DNA of 64,000 nt from SMAG-U1939 sp036376595 (GCA_036376595.1 DASVAA010000189.1:51936-115935), one strand, 5' to 3'. Shown: positions 33,018 through 42,270, numbered from the stretch's first letter. Notes: generated by a model from the sequence alone, not told the origin. Translations and numbers: made by a program.

Positions 33018-35258
33018 ATGGGCCAACCCTCCTTCTGGCCGACGGGCGGGCTGTTCGGCACCGTGATCTTCGCGCTGGTGCTGGTCGTCGCCTGGGGCGC
33101 GTTCATCGCGCGCGTGAGCCAGCTCGTGCATCTGCTGCGTCTGGGCCGGCCCGAGAACCGGCTCGACCACATCGGCGAGCGCGTCAAGTACTTCGTGCTG
33201 ATGGTGCTGGGTCAGCGCGGCGTGCTACGCGACCCGCTGCCCGGCATCGCGCACTTCTTCACCTTCTGGGGCTTCATCATCATCCAGCTCGACGCGCTCA
33301 ATCTGTGGGCCGAGGGCTTCAACTTCACCTTGCCGGTGATCACCAGCCGTGTCTTCGCCGCCCTGCTGGACTTCTTCGTCTTTATGGCGTTTCTGGCGAT
33401 CATCGCGTTCACCTATCGCCGCGTGATCCTGCGGCCCAAGCAGCTCAGCAGCAACACCCACGGCCCGCTCGACGCCTACATCATTCTTGGCCTGATCCTG
33501 CTCGTGCTGGTAACGCTCTTCTTCTACGAGGTCTTCGCCTACGTCGCCTCCGCCGGGAGCGACTGGACCGTCTACGGCGCACTGATCGGCCCCGCATGGA
33601 GCAGCATCCCGCGGCAGACCGCCGCCACGCTCGCCAGCGTCTTCTGGTGGGGCAATGTGCTCACGGTGCTCTCGTTCCTGATCTACATCCCCAACTCGAA
33701 GCACCTGCACCTGATGGCGACGCCGTTCAACGTCTTCTTCCGCCGCCTGCGACGCATCGGCGCGCTCGACCCAATCCCCAACCTCGAAGAGCGCGAGGAT
33801 TACGGCGTCCACAAGGTCGAGCAGTTCACCTGGAAGCAGCTCCTCGACGGCTATGCCTGCACCGAGTGCGGCCGCTGCAATAGCGTCTGCCCGGCGCTCG
33901 CCACCGATAAGCCACTGTGGCCCAAGGAGATCATCCTGGCGGTCAAAGAGGAGCTGTTCGCCGCCGGCAAGATTCCGCTGGTGAGCCACGAAGACGCCGA
34001 GCGTGCCGCCGAGCGCGAGCCGATGGTCGGCGGGCTGATCCAACTGGAATCGCTATGGGCCTGCACCAACTGCGGCGCGTGCGTCGAGATCTGCCCCGTC
34101 TCGATCGACCACGTGCAGAAGATCGACGACATGCGCCGCTATCTGGTGCTGGAGGAGAGCAACTTCCCGCAGGAGGTGACACCGCTCTTCCAGAACCTGG
34201 AGCGCAACCAGAACCCGTGGGAGATCCCCAACGACACGCGTGCCGATTGGGCCAAGGCGGTGGGCGTGAAGACGCTGGCCGAGGACCCCGACGTGGAGGT
34301 GCTCTACTGGGTCGGCTGCATGGGGTCGTTCGACGCCCGCAACCGCAAGGTGGCGACGGCGTTCGCCAAGGTGATGCAGCACGCGGGGGTCAAGTTCGGC
34401 ATCCTGGGGCCGGAGGAGAGCTGCACCGGCGATCCGGCGCGGCGCATCGGCAACGAGTACCTGTGGTACATGCTCGCCACGCAGAACGTCGAGGTGCTCA
34501 ATGGCTACGGCTTCAACAAGCCCGAGCTGGCGCAGGCGAACGGGCACAACGGCCACAACGGCGCGAATGGAGCCAGTGGCGCGAACGGCAATGGGCACCT
34601 GCCCGACGAGCGCACCGGCCACATCAACCTCACCACCGCGCCGACCGACGCTGCCCAGCCGGTCCCGTCGCTTGGCCCGCTGCCCGGCCGCGCGTACAAC
34701 GTCAAGACGGTGGTAGCGACCTGCCCGCACTGCTTCAGCACGATCAAGAACGAGTACCCGCAGCTCGGCGGCAACTACGACGTGGTCCACCATACTGAGT
34801 TCATCAACCGGCTGATCGACTCCGGCCAGCTCAAGCTCCCCGAAGGCTTCGATACGCGCAAGCTGACCTACCACGATCCATGCTTCATCGGCCGCTGGAA
34901 CGGCATCTACGACGAGCCGCGCCGCGTGCTGAACGTGATCAACGCCAACGGCGTGACCGAGATGCGGCGCAACCGCAATCGCTCGTTCTGCTGCGGCGGT
35001 GGCGGCGGGCGCGTGTGGATGGAGGAGAAGATCGGGCGGCGCATCAACAACACGCGCGTCGAGGAGGCGCTCGCCACCGGCGCCGATGAGCTGGCCGCCG
35101 CCTGCCCCTTCTGTATCACGATGTTCGAGGACGGCATCAAGGCGGTGGGCGCGCAGGAGCACTTCGGCGTCGAGGACATCTCGGAGATTCTGGCGCGCGC
35201 GCTCGAAGCGCAGCCCGTCGCGTCGGGCGGCGCTTCATCCGGCGAGGCGCACGCGTAG
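33018..35258 (+). CDS. etfD: Membrane EtfAB:quinone oxidoreductase, iron-sulfur type
   Basis: The 746-residue protein has an N-terminal membrane part of about five helices (residues 10-240, NarI-like b-type). Two 4Fe-4S motifs follow (CTECGRCNSVCP near 281 and CTNCGACVEICP near 352), then two CCG domains of the HdrD/GlpC type. The first CCG domain includes VGCMGSFDARNRK; the second includes CPHCFSTIKNEYP, YHDPCFIGRWNGIYDEPR and CCGGGGGRVWMEE. This is the architecture of EtfD (Mycobacterium) and EMO proteins that pass EtfAB electrons to menaquinone. A His/Asn/Gly-rich insert (about 510-560) lies within the CCG part. ATG 33018 follows AGGAG; a 267-base repeat-bearing gap separates it from etfA. 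Confidence 0.9.
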   Translation: MGQPSFWPTGGLFGTVIFALVLVVAWGAFIARVSQLVHLLRLGRPENRLDHIGERVKYFVLMVLGQRGVLRDPLPGIAHFFTFWGFIIIQLDALNLWAEGFNFTLPVITSRVFAALLDFFVFMAFLAIIAFTYRRVILRPKQLSSNTHGPLDAYIILGLILLVLVTLFFYEVFAYVASAGSDWTVYGALIGPAWSSIPRQTAATLASVFWWGNVLTVLSFLIYIPNSKHLHLMATPFNVFFRRLRRIGALDPIPNLEEREDYGVHKVEQFTWKQLLDGYACTECGRCNSVCPALATDKPLWPKEIILAVKEELFAAGKIPLVSHEDAERAAEREPMVGGLIQLESLWACTNCGACVEICPVSIDHVQKIDDMRRYLVLEESNFPQEVTPLFQNLERNQNPWEIPNDTRADWAKAVGVKTLAEDPDVEVLYWVGCMGSFDARNRKVATAFAKVMQHAGVKFGILGPEESCTGDPARRIGNEYLWYMLATQNVEVLNGYGFNKPELAQANGHNGHNGANGASGANGNGHLPDERTGHINLTTAPTDAAQPVPSLGPLPGRAYNVKTVVATCPHCFSTIKNEYPQLGGNYDVVHHTEFINRLIDSGQLKLPEGFDTRKLTYHDPCFIGRWNGIYDEPRRVLNVINANGVTEMRRNRNRSFCCGGGGGRVWMEEKIGRRINNTRVEEALATGADELAAACPFCITMFEDGIKAVGAQEHFGVEDISEILARALEAQPVASGGASSGEAHA

Positions 35259-35278
35259 AATCCTTCCCGACAGATATG

Positions 35279-35323
35279 CTCTCCCCTCTCCCTCGCCGGG
35301 GAGAGGGGACGGGGGTGAGGACC
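35279..35323. repeat. CT-rich/GA-rich hairpin repeat
   Basis: CTCTCCCCTCTCCCTCGCCG then GGGAGAGGGG and ACGGGGGTGAGG. It matches 30844-30890 and abuts the stop of the next minus-strand gene. Confidence 0.6.
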
Positions 35324-35728
35324 CTACTTCTTGCTTCGCTCGATGCCGTGATGGATCGAGACCAGACCGAGGAACGTGTTGATCAGCGCGGGAAAGGCAG
35401 CGAGGCTCAGGCCAAGAATCGCGCTGGACGTGACGAGGCCGCCGCCCACATTGATCTTGCTGAGCACATCCGGCTGGAAGTGCGACAGGATGCCCACGAT
35501 GCCGACGACCGCCAGGATGATGCCGACGATGATGTCGTAGGGCTTGGCGAGCTGGCCCTCGTTGAGCCACTTCGCGCCGACGATCAGCCCCAGCACGCCG
35601 GTCACGATCAGCCACGTCGTCTCACCATCCACCGTGTTCGCGTTGTTCTTATTGCCATAGTAGAGCAGCGCCCCGATGATGCCAAAAAGCAGAAACCAGA
35701 GCCAGTAGTGCGTGCTGCGATGCGACAT
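35324..35728 (-). CDS. Small four-helix membrane protein
   Basis: The 134-residue protein has about four hydrophobic helices (YWLWFLLFGIIGALLYYG; WLIVTGVLGLIVGAKW; DIIVGIILAVVGIVGILS; AILGLSLAAFPALINTFLGL) and a short basic C-terminus. ATG 35728 follows GGAGGGAG; the frame is open upstream but without membrane or family character. No recognised family. It runs convergent to etfD and is separate from it. Confidence 0.75.
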   Translation of the reverse strand: MSHRSTHYWLWFLLFGIIGALLYYGNKNNANTVDGETTWLIVTGVLGLIVGAKWLNEGQLAKPYDIIVGIILAVVGIVGILSHFQPDVLSKINVGGGLVTSSAILGLSLAAFPALINTFLGLVSIHHGIERSKK

Positions 35729-36104
35729 GCGCTCCCTCCGAAGCCACGCTGGGCGTGCGTGCGGCCCAGCGACCCGCGACGAGCTGGCCGCTATCCCGCG
35801 TGCGTGCGGCGCGAAGAGGACTTTGCGCGGGGGGATGGGTAAGCCAGCGGCGCCGGTCCCATGCCGGCGGCTCGCCCATCTTACACCTACCGGCTGTTGC
35901 GCGCCAGAGCGAACGAGGGAGATTGCCTGCGCGTAGGGCAAGCGCGCAGTAGGGCGAGAAGGCGGGCTGAAGTCCCGCGGGTAATCCCCCTTCACGCCCG
36001 ATGGGACTTTCGCCTGGCGTGGCGCCTTCATGAACTACCAGACTCATCCGCCCATCGCGGGTTTGATGGCGGCAGCGCTCGCCAGGCGCGGTTTCAACCG
36101 CCGG
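35729..36104. other. Repeat-bearing gap, 376 bases
   Basis: No gene is supported. It contains GCGGGCTGAAGTCCCGCGGG (near 35963), GATGGGACTTTCGCC and an inverted copy of the GGCGGTTGAAACCGC palindrome (36075-36104). Confidence 0.6.
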
Positions 36105-37862
36105 CTACAGCGCCACCAGATCGGCCACGAGCGTCGCCGCGTCGGGGGTGCCCCAGCCGGTCGAGTAGTCCCAGCCAGGGGTCGCGGGATAGTACAGATT
36201 GCCGCCCGCCGTCACGTCGTGGTAGGGCGAGGGGCCGGCGCTCGACGACCTGCTGCCAAGCTGGTAGAGCGCCGGATTGAGGAAGCCGAGCGCTGGCTTG
36301 TGCTGCGCCGCGCGCTCCCGATCGGCCAGCGCGACCAGGGCCGCCCACAGCGGCGCCGCCGCGCTGGTGCCGGCGTAGATCTGCCAGCAGCTCCCGCCTT
36401 GACAGTGGCCGCTGGCGGAATCGTAGATGCTGTAGCCGGTGAGCACATCCGAGTCGGCGGAGACGTCGGGCACCTGGCGCATGCCGTTGCTGTACTGGTT
36501 GTCCACGCCGCTGCCGGACTGCCACGAGGGGCGCGCGAACTCCACGCTCAACCCGCCACCGCCGCCGGCCCCCTCGAAGGGCGCTTCCCACCCGACCTCG
36601 CGGTCGTAGCTGCCGTCGCCGTTGGCGAAGAGCGCCGTGCCGCCCACGGCGGTGACGTAGGGCGAGGAGGAGGGCGCCTGCACGCTCAGATGGTCGTCCT
36701 GGCAGCCGTAGGCGCCGCTGTCGCCGCTTGCCACCAGCACCGACATCCCCTCGGCATCGGCCTGTTGGAACGTGCTCTCGATGGAGCTGAAGAAGGCGCT
36801 GTCCTGCGAGCCGACGCCCAGCTCGCAGACGCCCAGGCTGATGCTGACGATCTGCGCGCGGTGATCGCTGACGATGCCGGCGAAGATCGCCGCCGTATCG
36901 GCGAGTGAGTCGCCGCCTTCGTAGGCGATCACCTGTGCCTGGGGCGCCAGCGCCTGGATCACCTCGATGTCCATGATGGACTCCGGGCCGTAGTTGGGGC
37001 GCTGGCCGCCGACCGTCACCACGCGCACCGGCGGCGCCGAGAGATCGTACTGGCGGTCGAAGGTGTCCACGTCGGACTGGCGGAAGGCGTCAATCTCGGC
37101 CAGCGCGATGGTGACACCCGCGCCGTTGGCGCCCGCGCCGAGCACCGGCGAGACGTCGTAGAGCCGGCGCAGGTCCGACGGCGTGTAGCCCGTAAAGCTG
37201 CCCGGCTGCAGGAGCATGCGCGGTGCGCTGCGCGCGCCGGTGTGCAGCATCGGCCGCCCGTCGAGGCCAAGCACGCCGGTCGCGACGGCTGCCAGCGCCG
37301 GTGGCAGATGCGGCGCGCTCGCCGCCTGGGCGAAGATGCGGCCGGTGGAGTCGCGGTAGCTCTCGAGTTGCACGCCAAAGAGCGCCTCAATCTGCGTGAC
37401 AAACCCTCGCGCGGCAAGCAGATTCGGCGCGGGACGGCCGGTGAGGGTGAAGCCGGCGGCGGTCAGCGCGTGCTCGGCCGACGCGACGGCCGCATCGGAC
37501 GGGCCGAAGCGCGCGGCGTACTCCCGCGGCGAGAGGTAGTGATGATAGGTCGGCGAGCGCGGATCATTCATCGCGGCGAGCGTGGCGGCGAGGGCGGCGT
37601 CATCCTGGCCGCGCAGCACTAGCTCGACCGTCAGCGGCTGCGCGGGATCGGCAGGACCAAGGCGCACCGGCGCGAGTGTGGGCGAGGGTGAGGTGTGAGC
37701 CGCGGAGGCATGGCGTGCAGATGGCGGGACGCTCGCCGCGCTCTGGGTGCCGCTGCTGCCGCTCCCGCTGGCGCAGCCGGCGAGGGCCGGCACGACGACG
37801 AGCACAACCAGCAGTGACGCCGCCAGCGGCCAACTTGCGCGCATGGGTATGCAACGCCTCAT
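36105..37862 (-). CDS. S53 (sedolisin/kumamolisin-like) serine-carboxyl protease, lipoprotein
   Basis: The 585-residue extracellular acid protease starts with a lipoprotein signal ending in LAGC (near 30). A pro-domain follows (LRGQDDAALAATL through LSPREYAARFGPS to about 210), then the S53 catalytic domain. Catalytic Glu and Asp are in PESIMDIEV, the oxyanion Asp is in VASGDSGAYG, and the nucleophile Ser is in YAGTSAAAPLWAALVA. The calcium site near the end (YHDVTAGGN, GWDYSTGWG) is present. ATG 37862 follows GGGGGAG. S53 enzymes work at low pH, which hints at an acidic habitat. Lipid anchoring is unusual for the family. Confidence 0.9.
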   Translation of the reverse strand: MRRCIPMRASWPLAASLLVVLVVVPALAGCASGSGSSGTQSAASVPPSARHASAAHTSPSPTLAPVRLGPADPAQPLTVELVLRGQDDAALAATLAAMNDPRSPTYHHYLSPREYAARFGPSDAAVASAEHALTAAGFTLTGRPAPNLLAARGFVTQIEALFGVQLESYRDSTGRIFAQAASAPHLPPALAAVATGVLGLDGRPMLHTGARSAPRMLLQPGSFTGYTPSDLRRLYDVSPVLGAGANGAGVTIALAEIDAFRQSDVDTFDRQYDLSAPPVRVVTVGGQRPNYGPESIMDIEVIQALAPQAQVIAYEGGDSLADTAAIFAGIVSDHRAQIVSISLGVCELGVGSQDSAFFSSIESTFQQADAEGMSVLVASGDSGAYGCQDDHLSVQAPSSSPYVTAVGGTALFANGDGSYDREVGWEAPFEGAGGGGGLSVEFARPSWQSGSGVDNQYSNGMRQVPDVSADSDVLTGYSIYDSASGHCQGGSCWQIYAGTSAAAPLWAALVALADRERAAQHKPALGFLNPALYQLGSRSSSAGPSPYHDVTAGGNLYYPATPGWDYSTGWGTPDAATLVADLVAL

Positions 37863-37964
37863 CGCCAACTCCCCCTTCGTTGTCCCGCTAGTGGCAGCGA
37901 CCCGAGTCTCAACGCGCTACCGTACGAACGGCAATCCAGCATGCCCCGTATCCGGCGCACCAAA

Positions 37965-38047
37965 CCTTCTCCCTCTGCGTCCTCCGCGTCCTCTGCGGTT
38001 ATACTCTCTCTTTCCTCCTCCGTTGCCTCCGTTTCCTCTGTGGTGAA
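37965..38047 (-). repeat. Purine-rich dispersed repeat
   Basis: On the minus strand it begins TTTCACCACAGAGGAAACGG and continues with CGCAGAGGACGCGGAGGACG. See the copy at 32915-32998. Confidence 0.65.
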
Positions 38048-38058
38048 ACGCACCTCGC

Positions 38059-38709
38059 TCAGCGCCAGAGCAGGCCGTTGATCATCTGGTCGTAGCCTTG
38101 CGCGTCGGTCTGCTGCGAGGGATCGGGCGCCTGCGGGTCGAGCGGGCTGATGGCGGCGAAAACGATCCCGGTGGTGCCCTGTGTCGCCGCCATGATCTCG
38201 ATGAAGACCGGCGTGTTCGGCGCGCTAGGGTCGTCCACCGTGGCAGCGAAGGTATCGCCCGCGCCCGGCACGTAGCCGATCTCCGCCCCGCGGATGGCGC
38301 CCGTGTTTTGCAGCCCCGCGAACTTATTGGGATCGAGGTTCTGCTGCTCGAACGAGTCGAGGAGTTGCCGCGCGGTCAGCCCGTTGGGCACGCTGTTGGA
38401 GAAGAACTGCGCCGTAATCGTGCCGTAGTTGTCGTCGGCGACCATCGTGGCGCTGGTGCTGTCGCTGGAGTCGAGCGAGTACGGGTCGAAGTACCACACG
38501 TCGAAGTGGTCCGTCTGCACCAGGTGGCCGCCCTGGTCGGTGCGCAGTGGCGGCGGGCAATTGGCGGTGCAGGCCGGCAGCGCCGAGGGCGGCTGCGGGA
38601 TCAGCGCGCCACCGCCGCAGCCGAGCAGCGCGACGAGCGTCACCAGCGCCACCAGGAGCAGCGACCGCCGAGACGCGCGCCGTGTGGAAGCTACAGCGTG
38701 CATGCTCAT
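38059..38709 (-). CDS. Lipoprotein of unknown function
   Basis: A 216-residue protein with a signal peptide (RRSLLLVALVTLVALLGC) and lipobox ending at Cys near 31, a Pro/Cys-rich linker, then a compact domain of about 160 residues with alternating strand-like segments (HFDVWYFDPYSL, VFIEIMAATQG, IVFAAIS). No enzyme motif is seen. The start overlaps the stop of the zinc-ribbon membrane gene in an ATGA, so the two are coupled and probably act together at the membrane. Confidence 0.75.
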   Translation of the reverse strand: MSMHAVASTRRASRRSLLLVALVTLVALLGCGGGALIPQPPSALPACTANCPPPLRTDQGGHLVQTDHFDVWYFDPYSLDSSDSTSATMVADDNYGTITAQFFSNSVPNGLTARQLLDSFEQQNLDPNKFAGLQNTGAIRGAEIGYVPGAGDTFAATVDDPSAPNTPVFIEIMAATQGTTGIVFAAISPLDPQAPDPSQQTDAQGYDQMINGLLWR

Positions 38710-39884
38710 TGGGTGCCACCTCCCGCGCCACCTTCAGCCGCGGCACCGTCCGGCGTGCCAGGAGATGGGCGGCTCCGTGGCGGCAGGCTGCGCAGCGCAA
38801 GGCCGCAGTGCGGGCAAAAGGCGCTATCGCCGACCTCCTCTCCGCAGTGGGGGCAGCGCAGCGTGCCGCCATGCCCCAGCGCGCGCGCCTTCTCCACCAG
38901 CCCCACGTGTAGCACGTGGCGGATGACTAGCAGCAGGATCACCAGCGCGATGGCGTAGTAGAGCAGATTGAGCACCTGCCCACCGCTCAGCACGCTGAGC
39001 AGCGCGGGCAGCACGATGCCCAGCACGGCGATCGGTACGGCGACGAAGGGCGAGGCCAACGGGCCGAGCGCGCGGCGCGACACCTGGCGGTCGCGCGCGA
39101 GCCACAGCGCCGCGCCCACCAGCCCGGCGGCCGAGGCGTAGAGCAGCGGCTGCAGCAGCGCCACGCGCAGGATGTCGAGCGCCCACGAGTAGCCCGCGCC
39201 GCCGCGCTGGAAGCCGCCGACGATCAGCAGCCACGAGAAGACGACGCTCTGCGCGGCGGCGAAGCCCAATCCCGACGCCGCGCCAAAGGCCAGGCCATCC
39301 AGCAGCTCGTCGAAGCGCGGCCGCGTGAGCAGGAGAATGACAGGCCCGACCAGCATCAGCGCCAGCGCCAGCACGGGGAAGACAACACCCGCCAGCAGCA
39401 CGTAGCCCTGCGCTGGACCTCTGCCGGGCAGCAGACTCGTCGCCGACTGATGCTGCAGCGGTGTGTAGAGCACCAGGCTCAGCGCCGCACCCAGCACCAA
39501 CCCCGCGACGAACGTGCCGGCGAGCACGAGCAGCGGCTCCTCGCGGTAGATGGCGACGGCGAAGAAGTACCACAGGTAGAGGGCGGGGACGAGTAGTGCG
39601 GCGAGCACAATCGCCAGCGGCACGTAGCGGCCAAACGCGATGAGGAAGATGATGACGGCGGCGGCGGCCAGAATCCAGCGGAGCTGGTGCGTGCGGGCGG
39701 GGCCGAGATGGGGGAAGAGGGTTGAGACCACGCTGGGGTGGTAGACGTGCTCGCTGGGGTTAGCGGCGAAGGCGAACGTGCGGCGCTGGTGGGCGGGCCT
39801 GTGCGCCTCGCTGGTGAGCCGCGCCCCACAATGCGCGCAGAAGCGGCCCTGTGGCGTCTCTTGCCCGCAGAACTCGCAGCGCAT
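38706..39884 (-). CDS. Zinc-ribbon, PrsW-like membrane protein
   Basis: The 392-residue protein begins with a zinc ribbon (CEFCGQETPQGRFCAHCG, 3-20) and ends with another (CPHCGEEVGDSAFCPHCG). About eight membrane helices lie between. RPRFDELLDGLAFGAASGLGFA matches the core of PrsW-family (M82) intramembrane proteases, but the glutamate pair of the EExxK motif expected before it is replaced by hydrophobic residues, and the usual ENI after GFA is AQS. It may be a non-catalytic relative. Paired terminal zinc ribbons suggest protein or nucleic-acid contacts in the cytoplasm. It is first in the operon with the lipoprotein. Confidence 0.75.
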   Translation of the reverse strand: MRCEFCGQETPQGRFCAHCGARLTSEAHRPAHQRRTFAFAANPSEHVYHPSVVSTLFPHLGPARTHQLRWILAAAAVIIFLIAFGRYVPLAIVLAALLVPALYLWYFFAVAIYREEPLLVLAGTFVAGLVLGAALSLVLYTPLQHQSATSLLPGRGPAQGYVLLAGVVFPVLALALMLVGPVILLLTRPRFDELLDGLAFGAASGLGFAAAQSVVFSWLLIVGGFQRGGAGYSWALDILRVALLQPLLYASAAGLVGAALWLARDRQVSRRALGPLASPFVAVPIAVLGIVLPALLSVLSGGQVLNLLYYAIALVILLLVIRHVLHVGLVEKARALGHGGTLRCPHCGEEVGDSAFCPHCGLALRSLPPRSRPSPGTPDGAAAEGGAGGGTQ

Positions 39885-40096
39885 GACAGGCCCTTTCCAG
39901 GCGGCGAGTCACGTCACGGGTGAGCAGCGCCGCGTGATGCGCAAGATCTATGCCCAGGGTTATGTGTCAGCCGCGATCACCAGTTGGGACGCAGCGGCGG
40001 CAGCGCCCGGCCAGACCGGAAAAACGCTGCCGCCGTGTCGTTCAATTGCGGCTCGCTCATTGTAGCATGCCACCACAATGCGTCAGGCCGCGGGGC

Positions 40097-40390
40097 CTAC
40101 ACGCTCTGGGTGCGGTGCTGGCGGGGCTGCTTGGGCGTGCCGCGTCCGCGCTCGCCGCCCTTCTTGCCGATGCGGCTGTAGAACTCGGGGCCTTGCTGCC
40201 GCTTGGTGGACTCGCCGCCCTTCTTGCCGATCTCGGCATAGAACTGCGGGCCGAGCTTCTCTTTGACGGCCTCGCCGCCCTTCTTGCCGATGCGGCTGTA
40301 GAACTCGGGGCCATACTTCTCACGCACCGCTTGACCGCCGTGCTTGGCCTTGGGGGACCCAGGCTCGGGCCCACGCTTGCTGGTCGCCAT
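40097..40390 (-). CDS. KGG-repeat stress-type protein
   Basis: The 97-residue, strongly basic protein is built from repeats of about 20 residues around GPEFYSRIGKKGGE. Three full units and one degenerate first unit (AKHGGQAVREKYGPEFY) are visible, and the DNA of the units is nearly identical. This is the KGG/YciG-type motif of stress-induced proteins (GsiB-like). Its biochemical role is unknown; related proteins rise in stationary phase or dehydration. ATG 40390 follows AGAGGTGA. It is monocistronic. Confidence 0.85.
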   Translation of the reverse strand: MATSKRGPEPGSPKAKHGGQAVREKYGPEFYSRIGKKGGEAVKEKLGPQFYAEIGKKGGESTKRQQGPEFYSRIGKKGGERGRGTPKQPRQHRTQSV

Positions 40391-40539
40391 GGACTTCACC
40401 TCTCTGTTACTCTCTCTGCGCTTCACGCTCAGGTTGCTTGCGCGGCGCGGCCACAACGAGCCGCCCCACTTCAGCTAAACCTGCCTGGCACACCCCGCAA
40501 GAATAGTGCCCGGCAGGACCGCTGCCTCTCAATCACGCG

Positions 40540-41295
40540 CTACACGGATTTTTCCCGCGCGGCGGCCACGCGGTTGGCGATCATCGCCGCTGTCACGCCC
40601 GCGCCGACGCCGTTGCCCACGTTCACAGCAACCAGCCCTGGAGAGCAAGATTGCAAGATCGAGAGCAACGCCGCGCGGCCGCGACCACCCGCACCGTAGC
40701 CCACGCGGGTGGGCACACCGATCACCGGCACGTCGGCCAGGCCGGCGACGACGCTCGGCAGAGCGCCGTCCATCCCGGCACAGACGATCAGCGCCGACGG
40801 CTCGTGCGCCATCAACTCGCCGAAGGAGTTGAGCAGCCGGTGCAGGCCGGCGACCCCTACGTCGTAGAGGGTCGCGACCGAGCACCCCATCTCTTCGGCA
40901 ATCAGGCGCGCTTCCTCGGCGACCGGCACGTCAGCCGTGCCCGCCGTGAGGATGCCGATCTGGCCTCCGGTGTGCGGTCGGGTGTAGCCTGGCGCGTAGA
41001 TCGCCGCGGCGCGAGCAGTGCGCCGCAGATCGACCGCGCAATCGGCGAATTCGCGCCGCAGCCGCTCGACCGTGCGCGCGCGCAGCCGACTGACGACCGC
41101 ATGCCCCGTGCGGTCGAGGAACGCGCGCACGATGGCGATTACTTGCTCGTCGGACTTCACCCCCGCGTAGACCACTTCGGGCACGCCCTTGCGGGCCTCG
41201 CGCGTAAAGTCCAGACACGCCTCCGCCATCCCACGCCACGACTCCGCGGGTGTGGGCCGTGGCGTCAACGTGTCGTCCTCAGACGATGACGTCAC
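40540..41295 (-). CDS. larB: LarB, nickel-pincer cofactor biosynthesis carboxylase
   Basis: LarB carboxylates and hydrolyses nicotinate adenine dinucleotide to pyridinium-3,5-biscarboxylate mononucleotide, the first step of the nickel-pincer cofactor. The 251-residue protein has RKGVPEVVYAGVKS, an AIR-carboxylase-like domain with GILTAGTADVPVAEEA, VCAGMDGALPSVVAGL, GVPTRVGYG and NVGNGVGAG. The start is GTG 41295 with GAGGAG 9 bases upstream. LarC is at 3270-4544; no LarE is in the window, so the pathway genes are dispersed. Confidence 0.92.
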   Translation of the reverse strand: MTSSSEDDTLTPRPTPAESWRGMAEACLDFTREARKGVPEVVYAGVKSDEQVIAIVRAFLDRTGHAVVSRLRARTVERLRREFADCAVDLRRTARAAAIYAPGYTRPHTGGQIGILTAGTADVPVAEEARLIAEEMGCSVATLYDVGVAGLHRLLNSFGELMAHEPSALIVCAGMDGALPSVVAGLADVPVIGVPTRVGYGAGGRGRAALLSILQSCSPGLVAVNVGNGVGAGVTAAMIANRVAAAREKSV

Positions 41296-41359
41296 CAGCG
41301 GGCACTCCTCGCCAGGGAGCCAGTACCACGGCCACTCCGCGTGCCTGGCTCCTCGCTAC

Positions 41360-41389
41360 ATAATAATAGCACACGGGCGGCAAATGCAA
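41360..41389 (-). promoter_or_regulatory. Candidate promoter of larB
   Basis: On the minus strand TTGCAT (41389-41384) and TATTAT (41365-41360) are 18 bases apart. This AT-rich island stands out from its surroundings. Initiation would leave a leader of about 60 bases. Confidence 0.55.
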
Positions 41390-41673
41390 GAGCAGCGGCA
41401 CGATTTCCGCCAACATGCTCAGATTTCAGCATTTCCTTGGGCGATTGATATACGTGCATAGCCCAAATGGGTTGCACGGCTGCCAGGCATGACCCTCGTT
41501 CGCGCCGGAACTTCTCGCAAACCGGCGGCGTCATCTTGTCACGCCGCGCGTGGGCTGCTACACTGTTTGCGGCCCACAAGGGGCGCCGCGCCATAGCGAG
41601 CGCGAGCCGCAGGCGCACCGCGGATGGCACGACGCGGCGGAGCGCATGGCGTAGAGGTGGAGACAGGAACTGT

Positions 41674-42246
41674 ATGTCGCAGATGGCAAAGCGGGTCGCG
41701 TTCCTCGCGCTGGCAATTGGCGTGCTCGCGGCGGCGCTGGCTGCCTGTGCGTCGCCGGCTCCGCCGCCCAATCCCTCCAGCAGTGGCGGCGTCAACGCCT
41801 TCCATACGCCCAATCCCGCGCTCCAGTCGCCCACGCCGGCCTTCCCGGGCTTTACGATCGGCGCGTGGCCCTCCGACTACTCGCCCGCTGCCAACGGCAC
41901 TGTGACGATCTACGTCGTCTGCCGCATTCAGGACCCCTCGATGGGTTCCGCACCCCGGCCGGCCGCGGGCCAATCCGTCCTGATCAACATTGGCTCGCCG
42001 CTCAACCTGGCGACCAGCGTGACCACCGACCGTTCGGGCCTTGGCGCATGGACGATTACCATCGTGGATAAGCAGAACGCCGTCCCGGTGGTGGTGACGG
42101 TCACCACCAACTACAACGGCCAGACCTATTCGGCCAACACGTTCTTCACGCCGTCGCCGGTGGCCCCGCCCTCGCCGACTGGCGGTCCCAAGCCGACGGG
42201 CACGCCCGGCGGCACGCCGACCGGCACGCCGGGATCGGGCGGGTAA
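41674..42246 (+). CDS. Lipoprotein with Ig-like domain
   Basis: A 190-residue protein with signal VAFLALAIGVLAAALAAC (lipobox ALAAC) and a Pro/Ser/Asn linker. One beta-sandwich-like domain follows (TVTIYVVCRIQDPS, GQSVLINIG, GAWTITIVDK, PVVVTVTTNYNGQTYS), and the tail is Gly/Thr/Pro-repeated. It resembles bacterial Ig-like surface domains. No function can be assigned. ATG 41674 is preceded by AGGAAC; ATG 41683 is an alternative. Confidence 0.75.
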   Translation: MSQMAKRVAFLALAIGVLAAALAACASPAPPPNPSSSGGVNAFHTPNPALQSPTPAFPGFTIGAWPSDYSPAANGTVTIYVVCRIQDPSMGSAPRPAAGQSVLINIGSPLNLATSVTTDRSGLGAWTITIVDKQNAVPVVVTVTTNYNGQTYSANTFFTPSPVAPPSPTGGPKPTGTPGGTPTGTPGSGG

Positions 42247-42270
42247 CGCGTCCTCTCGCCAGCCTCGCCA

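Noticed and set aside
40097..40390. Regular repeats that could suggest a CRISPR array
   Set aside because: The units are contiguous, in frame and encode the KGG motif; there are no variable spacers.
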